DNA from: an uncultured Lachnospiraceae bacterium
Lineage (GTDB): Bacteria > Bacillota > Clostridia > Lachnospirales > Lachnospiraceae
DNA: 64,000 nucleotides
Direction of reading: 5' to 3'
Assembly (NCBI GenBank): GCA_910585905.1
Contig: CAJUID010000009.1
Span: 1 to 64,000, forward strand
Part shown: positions 25,773 to 35,153 of the stretch, piece by piece
How the letters are laid out: each line of letters opens with the position of its first letter
Numbering within the stretch: position 1 is the first letter of the stretch
Made by a program: the position numbers and the translations under genes
Notes under the pieces: model-generated
Database searches by the model: none
The model's input: the letters and a program-made list of their open reading frames with translations, nothing else
What the model was told of the DNA's origin: nothing

Positions 25773-26861
25773 ATGTTAAAGATTTTAATTTGGGGAACTG
25801 GCCAAGGGGCAGTAAAATATTTAGAAAAGCATTTAGAAATGTTGGATTATATTGATATAGCAGCATTTGTTGATGGCAGGAAATCGGATGACAGGATCGA
25901 ATATTTTGCTATACCAGGAGGGACACAAAAAGAAAAAATATCACCTGCAAAAATTTCAGGATATTCCTATGATTATATCGTTGTATTGAGCACTTATTAT
26001 GAGGAAATTAGAAATGACGCAGTAAACTGTGGGGTGGATCATCATCAGATTATGCGGGGAACGGAATTCTATCTCTATTGGATTAAAAAAGGGTATTTGG
26101 ATTTTAAGAAAAAATATGGGGCATGGTTGAAGAAAAGAGAATATGAAAATGTAGAAGAACAAAGTAATTATGTTTGGGTGTCATGGCTACAAGGGTATGA
26201 TGAGGCACCAATCGTAATACAAAAATGCATAGATAGTATTAAAAAATATTCTAAGGGACAAAATTTTTGTTTTATTACAATGCAGAATTACCAGGAGTAT
26301 GTAGAGATACCAGATTATCTATTGAGAAAATTAGAAAATGGGATGATTACTTTCACGTTTTTTTCTGATATTTTGCGGCTTTTATTATTAGATCGGTATG
26401 GTGGACTTTGGGTGGATGCTACGGTTTTTTGCATGGGAGATTTTAAAGGTCTTTATCATAATAGCGATTTCTTTACTTTTCGTATAACAGATAAAAATGA
26501 TGGAAGAGTTGCAGCAAGCTGGTTTATTTACTCAGTTAAAGGACATTTATTTATAAAAGAAACTCTTAGTCTGTTATTGCGCTATTGCATGGAATCGGAG
26601 AAGATGGAACATTATTATATAATACATTATTTCTTCCGCATGGTAACAGAATGTTATAGAGAGGTATGGGAACAGTACAATACAGTTGAAGTGACAGATT
26701 GCTATTGGTTGGGGAAAAAGATAAATGAGCTATACAGTATAGAAAAGTGGAAGGATATTGCAGATAAGATGCCAGTGCAGAAATTAAACCGCAGGAACAA
26801 AATAAATACAGAGAAAGAAAATACTTTTTATAGTTATATTACATCAGGAAATGAAATGTGA
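25773..26861 (+). CDS. DXD-type glycosyltransferase with N-terminal Rossmann-like module
   Basis: A 362-residue protein. The recurrent module occupies ~1-100 (ILIWGTGQGAVKYL, AAFVDGRKSDD, YIVVLSTYYEEI). The second part is a capsular-polysaccharide-synthesis type glycosyltransferase with YVWVSWLQGYDEAP at its start, SDILRLLLLDRYGGLWVDA (containing the DXD-like metal site) and a C-terminal DCYWLGKKI. Such enzymes transfer sugars from nucleotide donors with retention of configuration. ATG 25773 is preferred over ATG 25752, because CAGGGGAG lies 9 bases before it. Confidence 0.8.
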   Translation: MLKILIWGTGQGAVKYLEKHLEMLDYIDIAAFVDGRKSDDRIEYFAIPGGTQKEKISPAKISGYSYDYIVVLSTYYEEIRNDAVNCGVDHHQIMRGTEFYLYWIKKGYLDFKKKYGAWLKKREYENVEEQSNYVWVSWLQGYDEAPIVIQKCIDSIKKYSKGQNFCFITMQNYQEYVEIPDYLLRKLENGMITFTFFSDILRLLLLDRYGGLWVDATVFCMGDFKGLYHNSDFFTFRITDKNDGRVAASWFIYSVKGHLFIKETLSLLLRYCMESEKMEHYYIIHYFFRMVTECYREVWEQYNTVEVTDCYWLGKKINELYSIEKWKDIADKMPVQKLNRRNKINTEKENTFYSYITSGNEM

Positions 26862-26873
26862 GGGGAAGGGCAG

Positions 26874-28139
26874 ATGAGGAAAATAGTATTAGTTTTGGGG
26901 ATGCACAGGTCTGCAACTTCTTTAACTACAGAGTTATTATCGTCATACGGGCTGTACGTAGGAGAAAAAGAGGACTTATGTAAACCAAATCAAAATAATC
27001 AAAGGGGATATTTCGAGAATAGGAGTGCCGTATGGCTAAATAATAAGATTTTGTATGAGCATGGAATGCATTGGGCCGATTTGAGTGAGGACATCACAAA
27101 GAGGATGGAAACGAAATATACACCTGAGATAACTGTTATATTACAAAAAATGATAGATCAGGCAGAGGACAGCCAGACGCTGTTGTTAAAAGATCCACGT
27201 ATGTGCCTGGTGGAACCAATTTGGAAAGAACAAATAAAACAAATTGGTTTAGAAGAGCATATTGTCATGGTTTTTAGACATCCGTATGAAGTTGCCAAAT
27301 CTATAGAAGTGCGGGACCATATTGATTTTTCTTATTCCCTGAAGCTGTGGTTTTATAACAATTTTTCTGCCCTTTGCAGTATGGCAGAGTGTGATACACC
27401 TATACTAGTCCTAAATCACAACAATTATTTTTCAGCATATGAGGAACAGATTGATAAAATAGAGACCTTTTTAAATTGGTCAGGCTCAAACAATGAACTA
27501 AATAAAATAATTGATGTGTCATTGAGGCATAACAATGTTAAGGAAATTCAAACGGAGATTAATGCCAGATTAAAATCAATGGTGCTTGAACTATATGATT
27601 ATCTAATTGAACTATCTTTAATGAAACAGGTTGTTATAAGAAGAGAAAAATTAATGAGACTGTCGGGCTTTTTGAAAGAGATGATGCATTTTTCGTATTC
27701 AGAAGGTAATGATGATATGCCCCCTACTGTATTTCGGGGGACATTAGGAAAGGAAAAGAAACACTGGTGTGCCTATCAGTTAGAAAATAATAAAAAATTG
27801 TTGGTATCAGGTTTTCAGCAGATTTGTGAGGAACAGGGAGTCAAGGAGTTATCCGTCTATGGCAATGGCACGCTGGCAAGAGCATTGCTGCCTATATTAG
27901 ATGTATCTGGAATACATATTATTGCTGTATATGATAAGAATCCATTGGATGTTGGACAGTCGATTCACGTGTGTGGAATTCAAGAAACATCTTTGATTGA
28001 TGGGATGATCTTAAATACAGCAGTAAATTATGGGGAGCAGGTAAAGAACGAATTGATAGCGAAGTCTGCGACGTGTAAGGTTATTGATTTATATGAGTTG
28101 TTATATGCGATGTTAAAAGGATATAAAAACATTATCTAA
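26874..28139 (+). CDS. sulfotransferase-family protein with C-terminal Rossmann-like module
   Basis: A 421-residue protein. Residues ~1-230 look like a PAPS-dependent sulfotransferase: the 5'-phosphosulfate loop is VLGMHRSATSLTT (residues 7-19), LLLKDPRMCL follows, and the 3'-phosphate-binding segment is VFRHPYEVAKSI (~138-149). The C-terminal ~100 residues are the locus's recurrent module (LSVYGNGTLARALLP, AVYDKNPLD). If active, it would put sulfate on the glycan; sulfated glycans are uncommon in Gram-positive gut bacteria. PAPS-making genes are not in the window. The start follows GGGGAAGGG. Confidence 0.78.
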   Translation: MRKIVLVLGMHRSATSLTTELLSSYGLYVGEKEDLCKPNQNNQRGYFENRSAVWLNNKILYEHGMHWADLSEDITKRMETKYTPEITVILQKMIDQAEDSQTLLLKDPRMCLVEPIWKEQIKQIGLEEHIVMVFRHPYEVAKSIEVRDHIDFSYSLKLWFYNNFSALCSMAECDTPILVLNHNNYFSAYEEQIDKIETFLNWSGSNNELNKIIDVSLRHNNVKEIQTEINARLKSMVLELYDYLIELSLMKQVVIRREKLMRLSGFLKEMMHFSYSEGNDDMPPTVFRGTLGKEKKHWCAYQLENNKKLLVSGFQQICEEQGVKELSVYGNGTLARALLPILDVSGIHIIAVYDKNPLDVGQSIHVCGIQETSLIDGMILNTAVNYGEQVKNELIAKSATCKVIDLYELLYAMLKGYKNII

Positions 28140-28153
28140 AAGGGGAAGCGATT

Positions 28154-29263
28154 ATGAAAGTTTTGTTAGTAGGGGAGTTTAGCAAGCTGCACAACAATCT
28201 GCAACATGGTCTGCGGGAACTTGGAGTAGATGTGGTTACTGCTAATTTTGGAGATTTTTTTAAAAAGTTCCATAGTGATATGAAACTTTTTAAAATTCCT
28301 AAAGGCAAGAAATACGACTTTCTGAGAAATGAGTACAGTAAATATATTTACCATAAATTTATTCAATATGATGTGATTCAGTTTATATCAGAAAGGCAGT
28401 TATGTGCTGATTATGGGTTTGAGAAACATCTTCCAGTCGCATTGGTAAAGAATGCGAAATTGTCGGTTCTTTTATTAGCAGGATGTAATTATCAATTTTC
28501 TGTTGCAGATAGAATATTACCGATAACGCCATGTGCTGAGTGTATTAAATATGATAAGAAGAAGAAATATGGATGTGAACATAGATATGATACAAAAATT
28601 AGAAAACTGGCATATGCAATGCAGAAGAATGTAGATGTTATTGTTCCAACAGCATATGAGTTTTATTTGTGTAATCAAGATAGCGAATTTAGAGACAAAA
28701 TAGTGGATCCGATTGATTATCCAATTATCGTAGGGAAGGAAAAAAAGCATCATTTTAATGATAAACTGCTTGTATATCATCCTTTGAACCGGGAGGGGGC
28801 AAAAGGGACTGTAATGATAAGAAAGGCTTTTCGGATTTTACAACAGAGGTATGGAGAACAGGCAGAATTTATTATAAAGGGTAATATGCCATTTGATGAA
28901 TATAGTGAATTTATGAAAAGTGTGGATATTATTGTAGATGAAAAGAATGGAATTACTTTTGGAATGGCTACTTTAATGGCAATGGAGGAAGGGAAAATAG
29001 TAGTTACCAATAATTACAGAAATACGATTGAATGTGCGCAATATCAACATGTTAAAGAGGCTCCAGCGTTTGAGACGGGAACGACGGTTGAACAGATTGT
29101 AGATAATTTGTCGTATGTTATAGAAAACAAAAAGATGTTTGATAAAATAGCGAAACAAGGACATGATTTTGTTGCAAGATATCACGATGATAAGGTGATT
29201 GCTAAAAGGTTTTTGGACTTATATGAAAGAAAACTGTATGAAAAAGGTATAAAAGAACTATAA
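28154..29263 (+). CDS. GT-B type glycosyltransferase (family 4-like)
   Basis: A 369-residue protein with the two-domain layout of GT-B glycosyltransferases: it opens with KVLLVGEFSKLHNNLQHGLR, has VIVPTAYEF near the domain junction, then LLVYHPLNREGAKGTVMIRKA, a VDIIVDEKNGITFGMATLMAMEEGKIVV stretch corresponding to the donor-binding E-x7-E-like region, and ends in a helix-rich tail. The donor sugar cannot be predicted. A CxxC-containing insert (CAECIKYDKKKKYGC) near residue 125 is unusual. ATG 28154 follows AGGGGAAG. Confidence 0.7.
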   Translation: MKVLLVGEFSKLHNNLQHGLRELGVDVVTANFGDFFKKFHSDMKLFKIPKGKKYDFLRNEYSKYIYHKFIQYDVIQFISERQLCADYGFEKHLPVALVKNAKLSVLLLAGCNYQFSVADRILPITPCAECIKYDKKKKYGCEHRYDTKIRKLAYAMQKNVDVIVPTAYEFYLCNQDSEFRDKIVDPIDYPIIVGKEKKHHFNDKLLVYHPLNREGAKGTVMIRKAFRILQQRYGEQAEFIIKGNMPFDEYSEFMKSVDIIVDEKNGITFGMATLMAMEEGKIVVTNNYRNTIECAQYQHVKEAPAFETGTTVEQIVDNLSYVIENKKMFDKIAKQGHDFVARYHDDKVIAKRFLDLYERKLYEKGIKEL

Positions 29264-29298
29264 GGTGACAAATAGAAATTAACAGAAGGAGCATGATT

Positions 29299-29706
29299 AT
29301 GCAGGTTATAAAGTATGCGTTTCAACAACATGGAGATGAACGGGGAATGCTGGTTGCGCTGGAGGAATTTAAGGATATTCCATTTGAAATAAAGCGTGTT
29401 TATTTCATGTATGAAACAAAATCGGATATTCATAGAGGATTTCATGCACATAAAAATCTAGAACAGATATTAATATGTATTCATGGTTCTTGTAAAGTAC
29501 GTCTTGATAACGGTTTAGAGAAAAAAGTGGTATCACTGGAAAAACCGTATGAAGGACTTTATATATCAAATGACATGTGGAGAGAGATGTATGATTTTTC
29601 GGAAGATGCGGTACTCCTCGTATTGGCATCTGATTTTTATCATGAAGAGGATTACATAAGGGACTATGATGAATTTATAGAATTTAGCAGAAAAAAATCT
29701 AGATAG
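29299..29706 (+). CDS. fdtA: FdtA/QdtA-type dTDP-4-keto-6-deoxyglucose isomerase (cupin)
   Basis: A 135-residue cupin of the sugar 3,4-ketoisomerase family. Typical features are HGDERGMLVALEE near the start, KRVYFMYE, HRGFHAHKNLEQILICIHG with the catalytic and metal-site His residues, and DMWREMYDFSEDAVLLVLAS. It moves the keto group of dTDP-4-keto-6-deoxy-hexose from C4 to C3, the step before amination. The aminotransferase that would follow is the next gene. ATG 29299 has better spacing from AGAAGGA than ATG 29293. FdtA or QdtA type (galacto or gluco product) cannot be separated by eye. Confidence 0.87.
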   Translation: MQVIKYAFQQHGDERGMLVALEEFKDIPFEIKRVYFMYETKSDIHRGFHAHKNLEQILICIHGSCKVRLDNGLEKKVVSLEKPYEGLYISNDMWREMYDFSEDAVLLVLASDFYHEEDYIRDYDEFIEFSRKKSR

Positions 29707-29773
29707 AATGGATAATTTTATATTATGCAGGAATTTTAATGGAAGATGGTACTTTAAAAGGTGGTAAGGAATA

Positions 29774-30886
29774 ATGATGGGGACAAAAATGAAAGTTGAA
29801 TGCAACCGATTGGATAGAGGGTTTAATTTATATAAAGAAGAATTTGAAGAGAAGGCATTGCAGGTATTAGAGTCAGGTTGGTATGTTTTAGGGAAGGAAT
29901 TAGAAAGTTTTGAAAAAGAATTCGCTGAATATTTAGGTATGGATTATTGTGTTGGTGTTGCAAGCGGATTAGATGCTTTAAAAATTGCTGTTCGGCTATT
30001 AGGAATTGGGGTAGGTGATGAAGTGATTGTTCAAGGCAATACCTATATTGCAACTGTTATGGGAATTACGGAAAGTGGAGCGATACCAGTTTTTGTAGAG
30101 CCGGATAAGTTTTTTAATATAGATGTAAAAGGTATTGAGGAAAAAATCACAATAAAAACGAAAGCGATTATGGTAGTTCATTTATATGGCCAGGCAGCAA
30201 ATATGCCCGCGATTATGAAAATAGCCCAAGAGCATCATTTAAAGGTGATTGAAGATTGTGCCCAGGCGCATGGAGCGGAATGTTTTGGAAAAAAAGTTGG
30301 CACATTTGGTGATATAGCCTGTTTCTCCTTTTATCCGACTAAAAACCTAGGGGCATTTGGTGACGGAGGTGCCATTGTTACCAATGATGGGGAGATTAAC
30401 AAGCAAGCAAGAGTATACCGCAATTATGGCAGCGATAGGAAGTACCATAATCAAATGATTGGAGTAAATTCAAGGTTAGATGAACTGCAGGCAGGTTTGC
30501 TGAGAGTTAAGTTAAAATATTTGGATGAATTAAATAATGAGCGGAGAAAGATTGCAGCAAGGTATCTTGCTAATATCAGTAATAAAAGTGTTTTGCTACC
30601 GATGGAAAGGGAGGGGTGTGCTTCGGTTTGGCATCAGTTTGTTGTGCGGACATGTGGACGTGAAAACCTGTTGCATTATTTAGAAAGTAAAGGAATACAC
30701 AGCATGATTCATTATCCCATTCCCCCTCATTTATCGGAGGCATATCAATTCTTAGGGGTTCGAGATGGGCAGTTACCTATTACTGAATCTTATGCGGAGG
30801 AAATTCTTTCATTGCCAATTTATAACGGGATGACTTTGGCAGAAACGGATTATGTAATAGAAAGTATAAATAATTTTCGGGCGTAG
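29774..30886 (+). CDS. DegT/DnrJ/EryC1-family sugar aminotransferase (FdtB-like)
   Basis: A 370-residue PLP enzyme that would add an amino group at C3 of the keto-sugar made by the preceding isomerase, giving a dTDP-3-amino-3,6-dideoxyhexose. Family features: SGWYVLGKELESFEKEFAEYLG, GVASGLDALKIAVR, HLYGQAANM, VIEDCAQAHGAE, and the PLP-lysine motif FSFYPTKNLGAFGDGGAIVTN. The C-terminal MIHYPIPPHLSEAY segment is typical of FdtB/QdtB. Start choice among ATG 29774, 29777 and 29789 is open. Confidence 0.9.
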   Translation: MMGTKMKVECNRLDRGFNLYKEEFEEKALQVLESGWYVLGKELESFEKEFAEYLGMDYCVGVASGLDALKIAVRLLGIGVGDEVIVQGNTYIATVMGITESGAIPVFVEPDKFFNIDVKGIEEKITIKTKAIMVVHLYGQAANMPAIMKIAQEHHLKVIEDCAQAHGAECFGKKVGTFGDIACFSFYPTKNLGAFGDGGAIVTNDGEINKQARVYRNYGSDRKYHNQMIGVNSRLDELQAGLLRVKLKYLDELNNERRKIAARYLANISNKSVLLPMEREGCASVWHQFVVRTCGRENLLHYLESKGIHSMIHYPIPPHLSEAYQFLGVRDGQLPITESYAEEILSLPIYNGMTLAETDYVIESINNFRA

Positions 30887-30906
30887 CTGTAAATTAAGGA
30901 GGCAAT

Positions 30907-31863
30907 ATGGAAATGGAATTAATAGAAATCACTGCAGAAGAATATGAAAAACTTTGTGATGGATATAAGTATTTTTATAATAGCAGGGCGTTTCATGAAC
31001 TAAATAAAGGAAAAGTAGAGAGGGTAGTCTATTTTTTGTTTAGAACAAGAAAAAATAAATTAGCGCTTGCAGTTGGCATTGCGGATGGGGTTATGAAAAT
31101 TCCATATTCTGCTCCTTTTTCTGTATTTGAAACAATGCAGGATTATATAAAGATTGAAGAAATTGACCAAGCTTTGGAATTATTAGAACAATATGCAGCT
31201 ACCCAGCATATTGACAAGATTTTTTTTCGATGTCCCCCAGCTTTTTATGATTCTTCTTTTCTATCAAAATTATACAATTGCCTGATAAGGTTTGGTTATC
31301 AAATTGCTATGTGTGATTTGAATTATCAGTTTCATTTGCGAAAGGATAAATTGTATATGGATTTATTGCATCGAAATGCAAGGAAAAATCTAAAACAGGC
31401 AATGAAAAGAAACCTTGAGTTATTTCAATGCAGTACGGATGAAGAGAAGAAAGAAGCATATCACATTATTGCCGCTAATCGTGAGAGTAAAGGGTATCCG
31501 CTTAGAATGACATATGATCAGATTATGGAAACAGTTCAATATACTATTCATGATTTTTTTATACTTAAATGTGATTGTATTGGAATTGCTTCTGCAATTG
31601 TTTTCAAGGTTACTAATAATTGCCATCAGGTAATCTATTGGGGAAACCTTGAAGGCACAGAGCACAATAGGCCAATGAATTATCTGGCATATATGTTGTA
31701 TCATCATTATTTAGAAAAAGGGATTGAGTTTTTGGATATAGGGCCATCAACAGAAAATGGTATGCCCAATTATGGGTTGTGTGATTTTAAAGAAAGTATT
31801 GGATGTGAGGTAGATACAAAATATACATTTATAAAGAATATTACTGTGGAGGGAGATTTATAG
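30907..31863 (+). CDS. FemAB/GNAT-like acyltransferase, probable amino-sugar N-acyltransferase
   Basis: A 318-residue protein resembling FemAB-type GNAT acyltransferases: a YNSRAFHELNKGKVERVVYF-like opening, a central basic helix (NARKNLKQAMKRN), and VIYWGNLEGTEHNRPMNYLAYMLYHHYLEKGIEFLDIGPS near the C-terminus, a segment typical of the second GNAT domain. Placed right after an isomerase/aminotransferase pair, it may acylate the new amino group, a job done by different acyltransferases in Fdt/Qdt pathways (inference). The start follows TAAGGAGG. It could equally use another acceptor. Confidence 0.65.
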   Translation: MEMELIEITAEEYEKLCDGYKYFYNSRAFHELNKGKVERVVYFLFRTRKNKLALAVGIADGVMKIPYSAPFSVFETMQDYIKIEEIDQALELLEQYAATQHIDKIFFRCPPAFYDSSFLSKLYNCLIRFGYQIAMCDLNYQFHLRKDKLYMDLLHRNARKNLKQAMKRNLELFQCSTDEEKKEAYHIIAANRESKGYPLRMTYDQIMETVQYTIHDFFILKCDCIGIASAIVFKVTNNCHQVIYWGNLEGTEHNRPMNYLAYMLYHHYLEKGIEFLDIGPSTENGMPNYGLCDFKESIGCEVDTKYTFIKNITVEGDL

Positions 31864-31902
31864 CTAAGAAATTTGGAGTGATTATATAAAGGGGGTTGTA
31901 CC

Positions 31903-33939
31903 ATGATACAACGATGTTTGGAAGAGCTTGCCATAATCTCTTTGAACACGGAGCAAGTTGATTTTGCTGTTGAAGATATTAACAACATTCTCCGTGAAAA
32001 AAGTTCGGATGTTATTTACTTTATATTAGCAAAGAAGTTATATGGGATAGTTAGCACTGGTGATATAAGGAAATGCAAAGGTAAGAGGGTTGGGATTAAT
32101 AGAGAGTTTACATATTTAGTAAATTGGGATTACATGCATGCAAGAAGTATTTTTAGGAATAATTCGAAGGTAAATAAATTGCCTGTAGTTGATGAAGAGG
32201 GATATTTATTGGGGGATTATTCGCGCTGGGATGATAGAAGGCGGATTATGCGGTGCAAAGCAGGTTGTTTGGGCAATTTGCTAAATGTTATTCATCATAA
32301 GACTATATATTTGGTGAATCCAAACCAGAATAAAGTTGATATGTTTGAATATGGAAAAGTCATGTTTCAACAAGAAGCGATTACTTATAGTGTTTGTGAT
32401 AATGAAAGTATAGTATCTTTTTTTCATGAGGGAAATATATTTGTTTTTGTTGATGAAGATGAATTGCGTGGTGTGAAAAGCCTTTATTCTCAGCTAATCA
32501 ATCAATATGGAATAGAATTATATACTTTAAAAGCATTGGCAGATCAGGCAATTGCTTATAGTGAAGAAAAAGAAATATTAGACATATTAACGAAACAGGG
32601 AATAGTATGTTATACCTTGAGCCTTGGTGACCAGGAAAATTCTTGGTATCAGAAATACCGTAGTTTGCAAAATAAGAGGTTGATAAATCCGAACAAAAAT
32701 ATTTTACCTTCCACAGAACTTGCAGAGGGATTTTTTGAAGAACTGTATTCGGATAAATATTTTAAATCTATTTCTAATCTGCCAGAAGCAATGCATTGCA
32801 TTGATGGTGTGAATAAATTGAAAGATGTCAATAGTAAATATTTTAATGTTAATGGTGGAAACCGGTTAACTGTTGGACAACCAGATATATACCAGAAAAC
32901 AGTTTATTTTTTTGGCCCTTGTATTATGATAGGGAGTTTTGTTGAAGATAAGTATACAATTGAATCTTTGCTGCAAGAAAAATTAAATAAAATTGGAATG
33001 TATCGGGTAATCAACTGTGGGGCATATAGTGATAAAAAAATTGATATTAACAGGATTTTAGATACAAATTTTAAGGAAGGAGATATTGCAATAATTTACA
33101 CCTTTGACAGAACATTTGATGGAATTCCTAATTTAAGTTTAATTTCTCTGGGAGAAAGATATCAAATACCAGTTAAGTGGACAGTGAATACATTGCCACA
33201 TTGTAATCATAAGGTAAATATGATTTTGGCTGAAGAAATTTTTTCTATGATTAAGCCTGAGTTGAATATGAAATGTCAGTCTAAAGAAATTCCATCAGAG
33301 ATTATAAGGCAAATGTATATATCACAAACTTATATAAAAAGATATTTTTCTGGATTCAATTGCGAAAAGCACAATAAAATAGGCGCAATTGTTATGAATT
33401 GTAATCCATTTACTAAGGGGCACAGGTACTTGATTGAGTGTGCCTGCCAAGTAGTGGACTTTCTGATTATATTTGTAGTGGAAGAGGATCGGTCTCTGTT
33501 TAGTTTTGAGGAGCGTTTTGAAATGGTTGAAAGAGGGACTGCTGATCTTGGAAAGGTGATGGTGGTGCCAAGTGGGAAATTTATACTCTCTCAAACTACT
33601 TTTCCTGAGTATTTTTTGAAGATTGCAGACGAAGATATTGTTCGCAATGTGGAATATGATATAACGCTGTTTGCTGATTATATCGCTAGTGAATTGCATA
33701 TTGCATATCGTTTTGTGGGTGAAGAACCTATTGATAATGTGACAAATGAGTATAATAATGCCATGAAGAAAATTCTACCTAAAAAGGGGATTCATTTAAT
33801 GGAGATAGCTAGAAAAATGGAGGATGGTGTGTATATAAGTGCTTCTGAAGTTAGGACAAATATTGAACGTGGTTCTATGGAAGAAGCATATAGATTAGTG
33901 CCAGAAACAACAATAAACATTTTAGAAGGAGGAAGATAA
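31903..33939 (+). CDS. fusion of CBS-like, SGNH-like and citrate-lyase-ligase-like nucleotidyltransferase domains
   Basis: A 678-residue protein of unusual layout. Residues ~1-120 look like a CBS-pair (IVSTGDIRKCKGK, NKLPVVDEEGYLLGDYSRWD). Around ~330-460 an SGNH-like core is suggested (VYFFGPCIMIGSFVED, NCGAYSD, AIIYTFDR). The C-terminal ~190 residues strongly resemble the adenylyltransferase part of citrate lyase ligase (GAIVMNCNPFTKGHRYLIE, FVVEEDRSLFSFEERFEMV, ISASEVR). No citrate lyase genes are near. The nucleotidyltransferase might therefore activate a glycan substituent. The stop TAA directly abuts the next ATG. Domain calls at the two ends are firmer than the middle one. Confidence 0.65.
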   Translation: MIQRCLEELAIISLNTEQVDFAVEDINNILREKSSDVIYFILAKKLYGIVSTGDIRKCKGKRVGINREFTYLVNWDYMHARSIFRNNSKVNKLPVVDEEGYLLGDYSRWDDRRRIMRCKAGCLGNLLNVIHHKTIYLVNPNQNKVDMFEYGKVMFQQEAITYSVCDNESIVSFFHEGNIFVFVDEDELRGVKSLYSQLINQYGIELYTLKALADQAIAYSEEKEILDILTKQGIVCYTLSLGDQENSWYQKYRSLQNKRLINPNKNILPSTELAEGFFEELYSDKYFKSISNLPEAMHCIDGVNKLKDVNSKYFNVNGGNRLTVGQPDIYQKTVYFFGPCIMIGSFVEDKYTIESLLQEKLNKIGMYRVINCGAYSDKKIDINRILDTNFKEGDIAIIYTFDRTFDGIPNLSLISLGERYQIPVKWTVNTLPHCNHKVNMILAEEIFSMIKPELNMKCQSKEIPSEIIRQMYISQTYIKRYFSGFNCEKHNKIGAIVMNCNPFTKGHRYLIECACQVVDFLIIFVVEEDRSLFSFEERFEMVERGTADLGKVMVVPSGKFILSQTTFPEYFLKIADEDIVRNVEYDITLFADYIASELHIAYRFVGEEPIDNVTNEYNNAMKKILPKKGIHLMEIARKMEDGVYISASEVRTNIERGSMEEAYRLVPETTINILEGGR

Positions 33940-35115
33940 ATGTATAACGAAATAGAAAATTGGTATGAGCCAGCAGACGAACTAGGTGAATTTACATTAG
34001 TAGCTGAAATGACGAGATGGGAGAGCGGTTTTTTATGTGGACTATTAAAAAAATTTAAACCTAAGAAAATTCTTGAAGTTGGCGTTGCTGGCGGTGGAAC
34101 TAGCGTGATTATTCGAAAGGCTCTTGAGATGCTTGGCCTTAGTCAGACGTTACATTTTAGCGGAGATTTGTCTGAAGAATACTATCGTAAAAAGGGATCC
34201 GGTCTTGCCACTGGTTATCAATATGATGTTGCATGTGAAAAAAAGGCTATAGAAAGAGGAAATCATACTTTGTATACTGGGAAATATTTGCCAGAATATA
34301 TTGATAAGGTAGGAGGAGACATTGATTTTCTTATTTTGGATACGGTACATAGTGCACCTGGAGAATTGTTGGATTTACTGATTGTCTTACCATATTTAAG
34401 CGAATCAGCAGTTATTGTCTTTCATGATCTTGCAACTGACCATCAAAATAATTTTAGGCAGTCTGTCAGTATAAATAAGTGTTTATTTGATTGCTTAGAT
34501 GGTCAAAAGTATTTTAATGTATGTGGTAACGATGCAGATGCGGATATGCTTTACGGATACTCAGATATAGGTGCTGCGGTAATCAGCAATAGAGATGATT
34601 GTATACGTGATTTGTTCTCAATGCTTGGTTTGCCTTGGGCATATATGCCATCAGACAGGGAATTACAAATTTATCAAGAAAAGTATGCTGCGGCATATGA
34701 TTCTAAATATATAGAACTTTTTGAATTGTTGGTAAAGGTACAGAAGCATACATGGAAGATAAATTCTTTAGAGGGAAGAAAGAATTTGATCAGTGATTTC
34801 AAAAAGGGAACATTAGAAAAGAAGGCATATTTATATGGGAACGGAAAACGTGGAAAAAATCTTTACCATTATATTAAGCTGATTGGTGGCAAAATAGATG
34901 GATGGGTTGTCTCAGATGGACATAGAGTTGAAGAGCAGCAAGATGGACTTCCAATTTATACACTATCAGAGTTAGGCGAACTGGATGAAGAAAAATTAAT
35001 TATCGTGGCGTCAACATTTGCAGATGTTATAGAAAATATTGAGAAGTCAGGTATTGATTATTGTTTACCAAATCCATTTATCATTGGACAAATGTTACAG
35101 TATGAAAATGTTTAG
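33940..35115 (+). CDS. class I methyltransferase (CmcI/MT24-like) with C-terminal Rossmann-like module
   Basis: A 391-residue protein. The N-terminal ~220 residues match SAM-dependent methyltransferases of the CmcI/methyltransferase-24 kind: ILEVGVAGGGTSVIIRKALE (SAM loop), FSGDLSE, DFLILDTVHSAPGE and IVFHDLATDH. The C-terminal ~95 residues are the recurrent module (AYLYGNGKRGKNLYHYI, GWVVSDGHRVEE, LIIVASTFADVIENI). It probably methylates a hydroxyl of the glycan. It starts at the base after the previous stop, so translation is coupled. Confidence 0.75.
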   Translation: MYNEIENWYEPADELGEFTLVAEMTRWESGFLCGLLKKFKPKKILEVGVAGGGTSVIIRKALEMLGLSQTLHFSGDLSEEYYRKKGSGLATGYQYDVACEKKAIERGNHTLYTGKYLPEYIDKVGGDIDFLILDTVHSAPGELLDLLIVLPYLSESAVIVFHDLATDHQNNFRQSVSINKCLFDCLDGQKYFNVCGNDADADMLYGYSDIGAAVISNRDDCIRDLFSMLGLPWAYMPSDRELQIYQEKYAAAYDSKYIELFELLVKVQKHTWKINSLEGRKNLISDFKKGTLEKKAYLYGNGKRGKNLYHYIKLIGGKIDGWVVSDGHRVEEQQDGLPIYTLSELGELDEEKLIIVASTFADVIENIEKSGIDYCLPNPFIIGQMLQYENV

Positions 35116-35153
35116 TGTTTTGTTTAAAGAGCAGGCAGAAGGAGCGGTTTATT

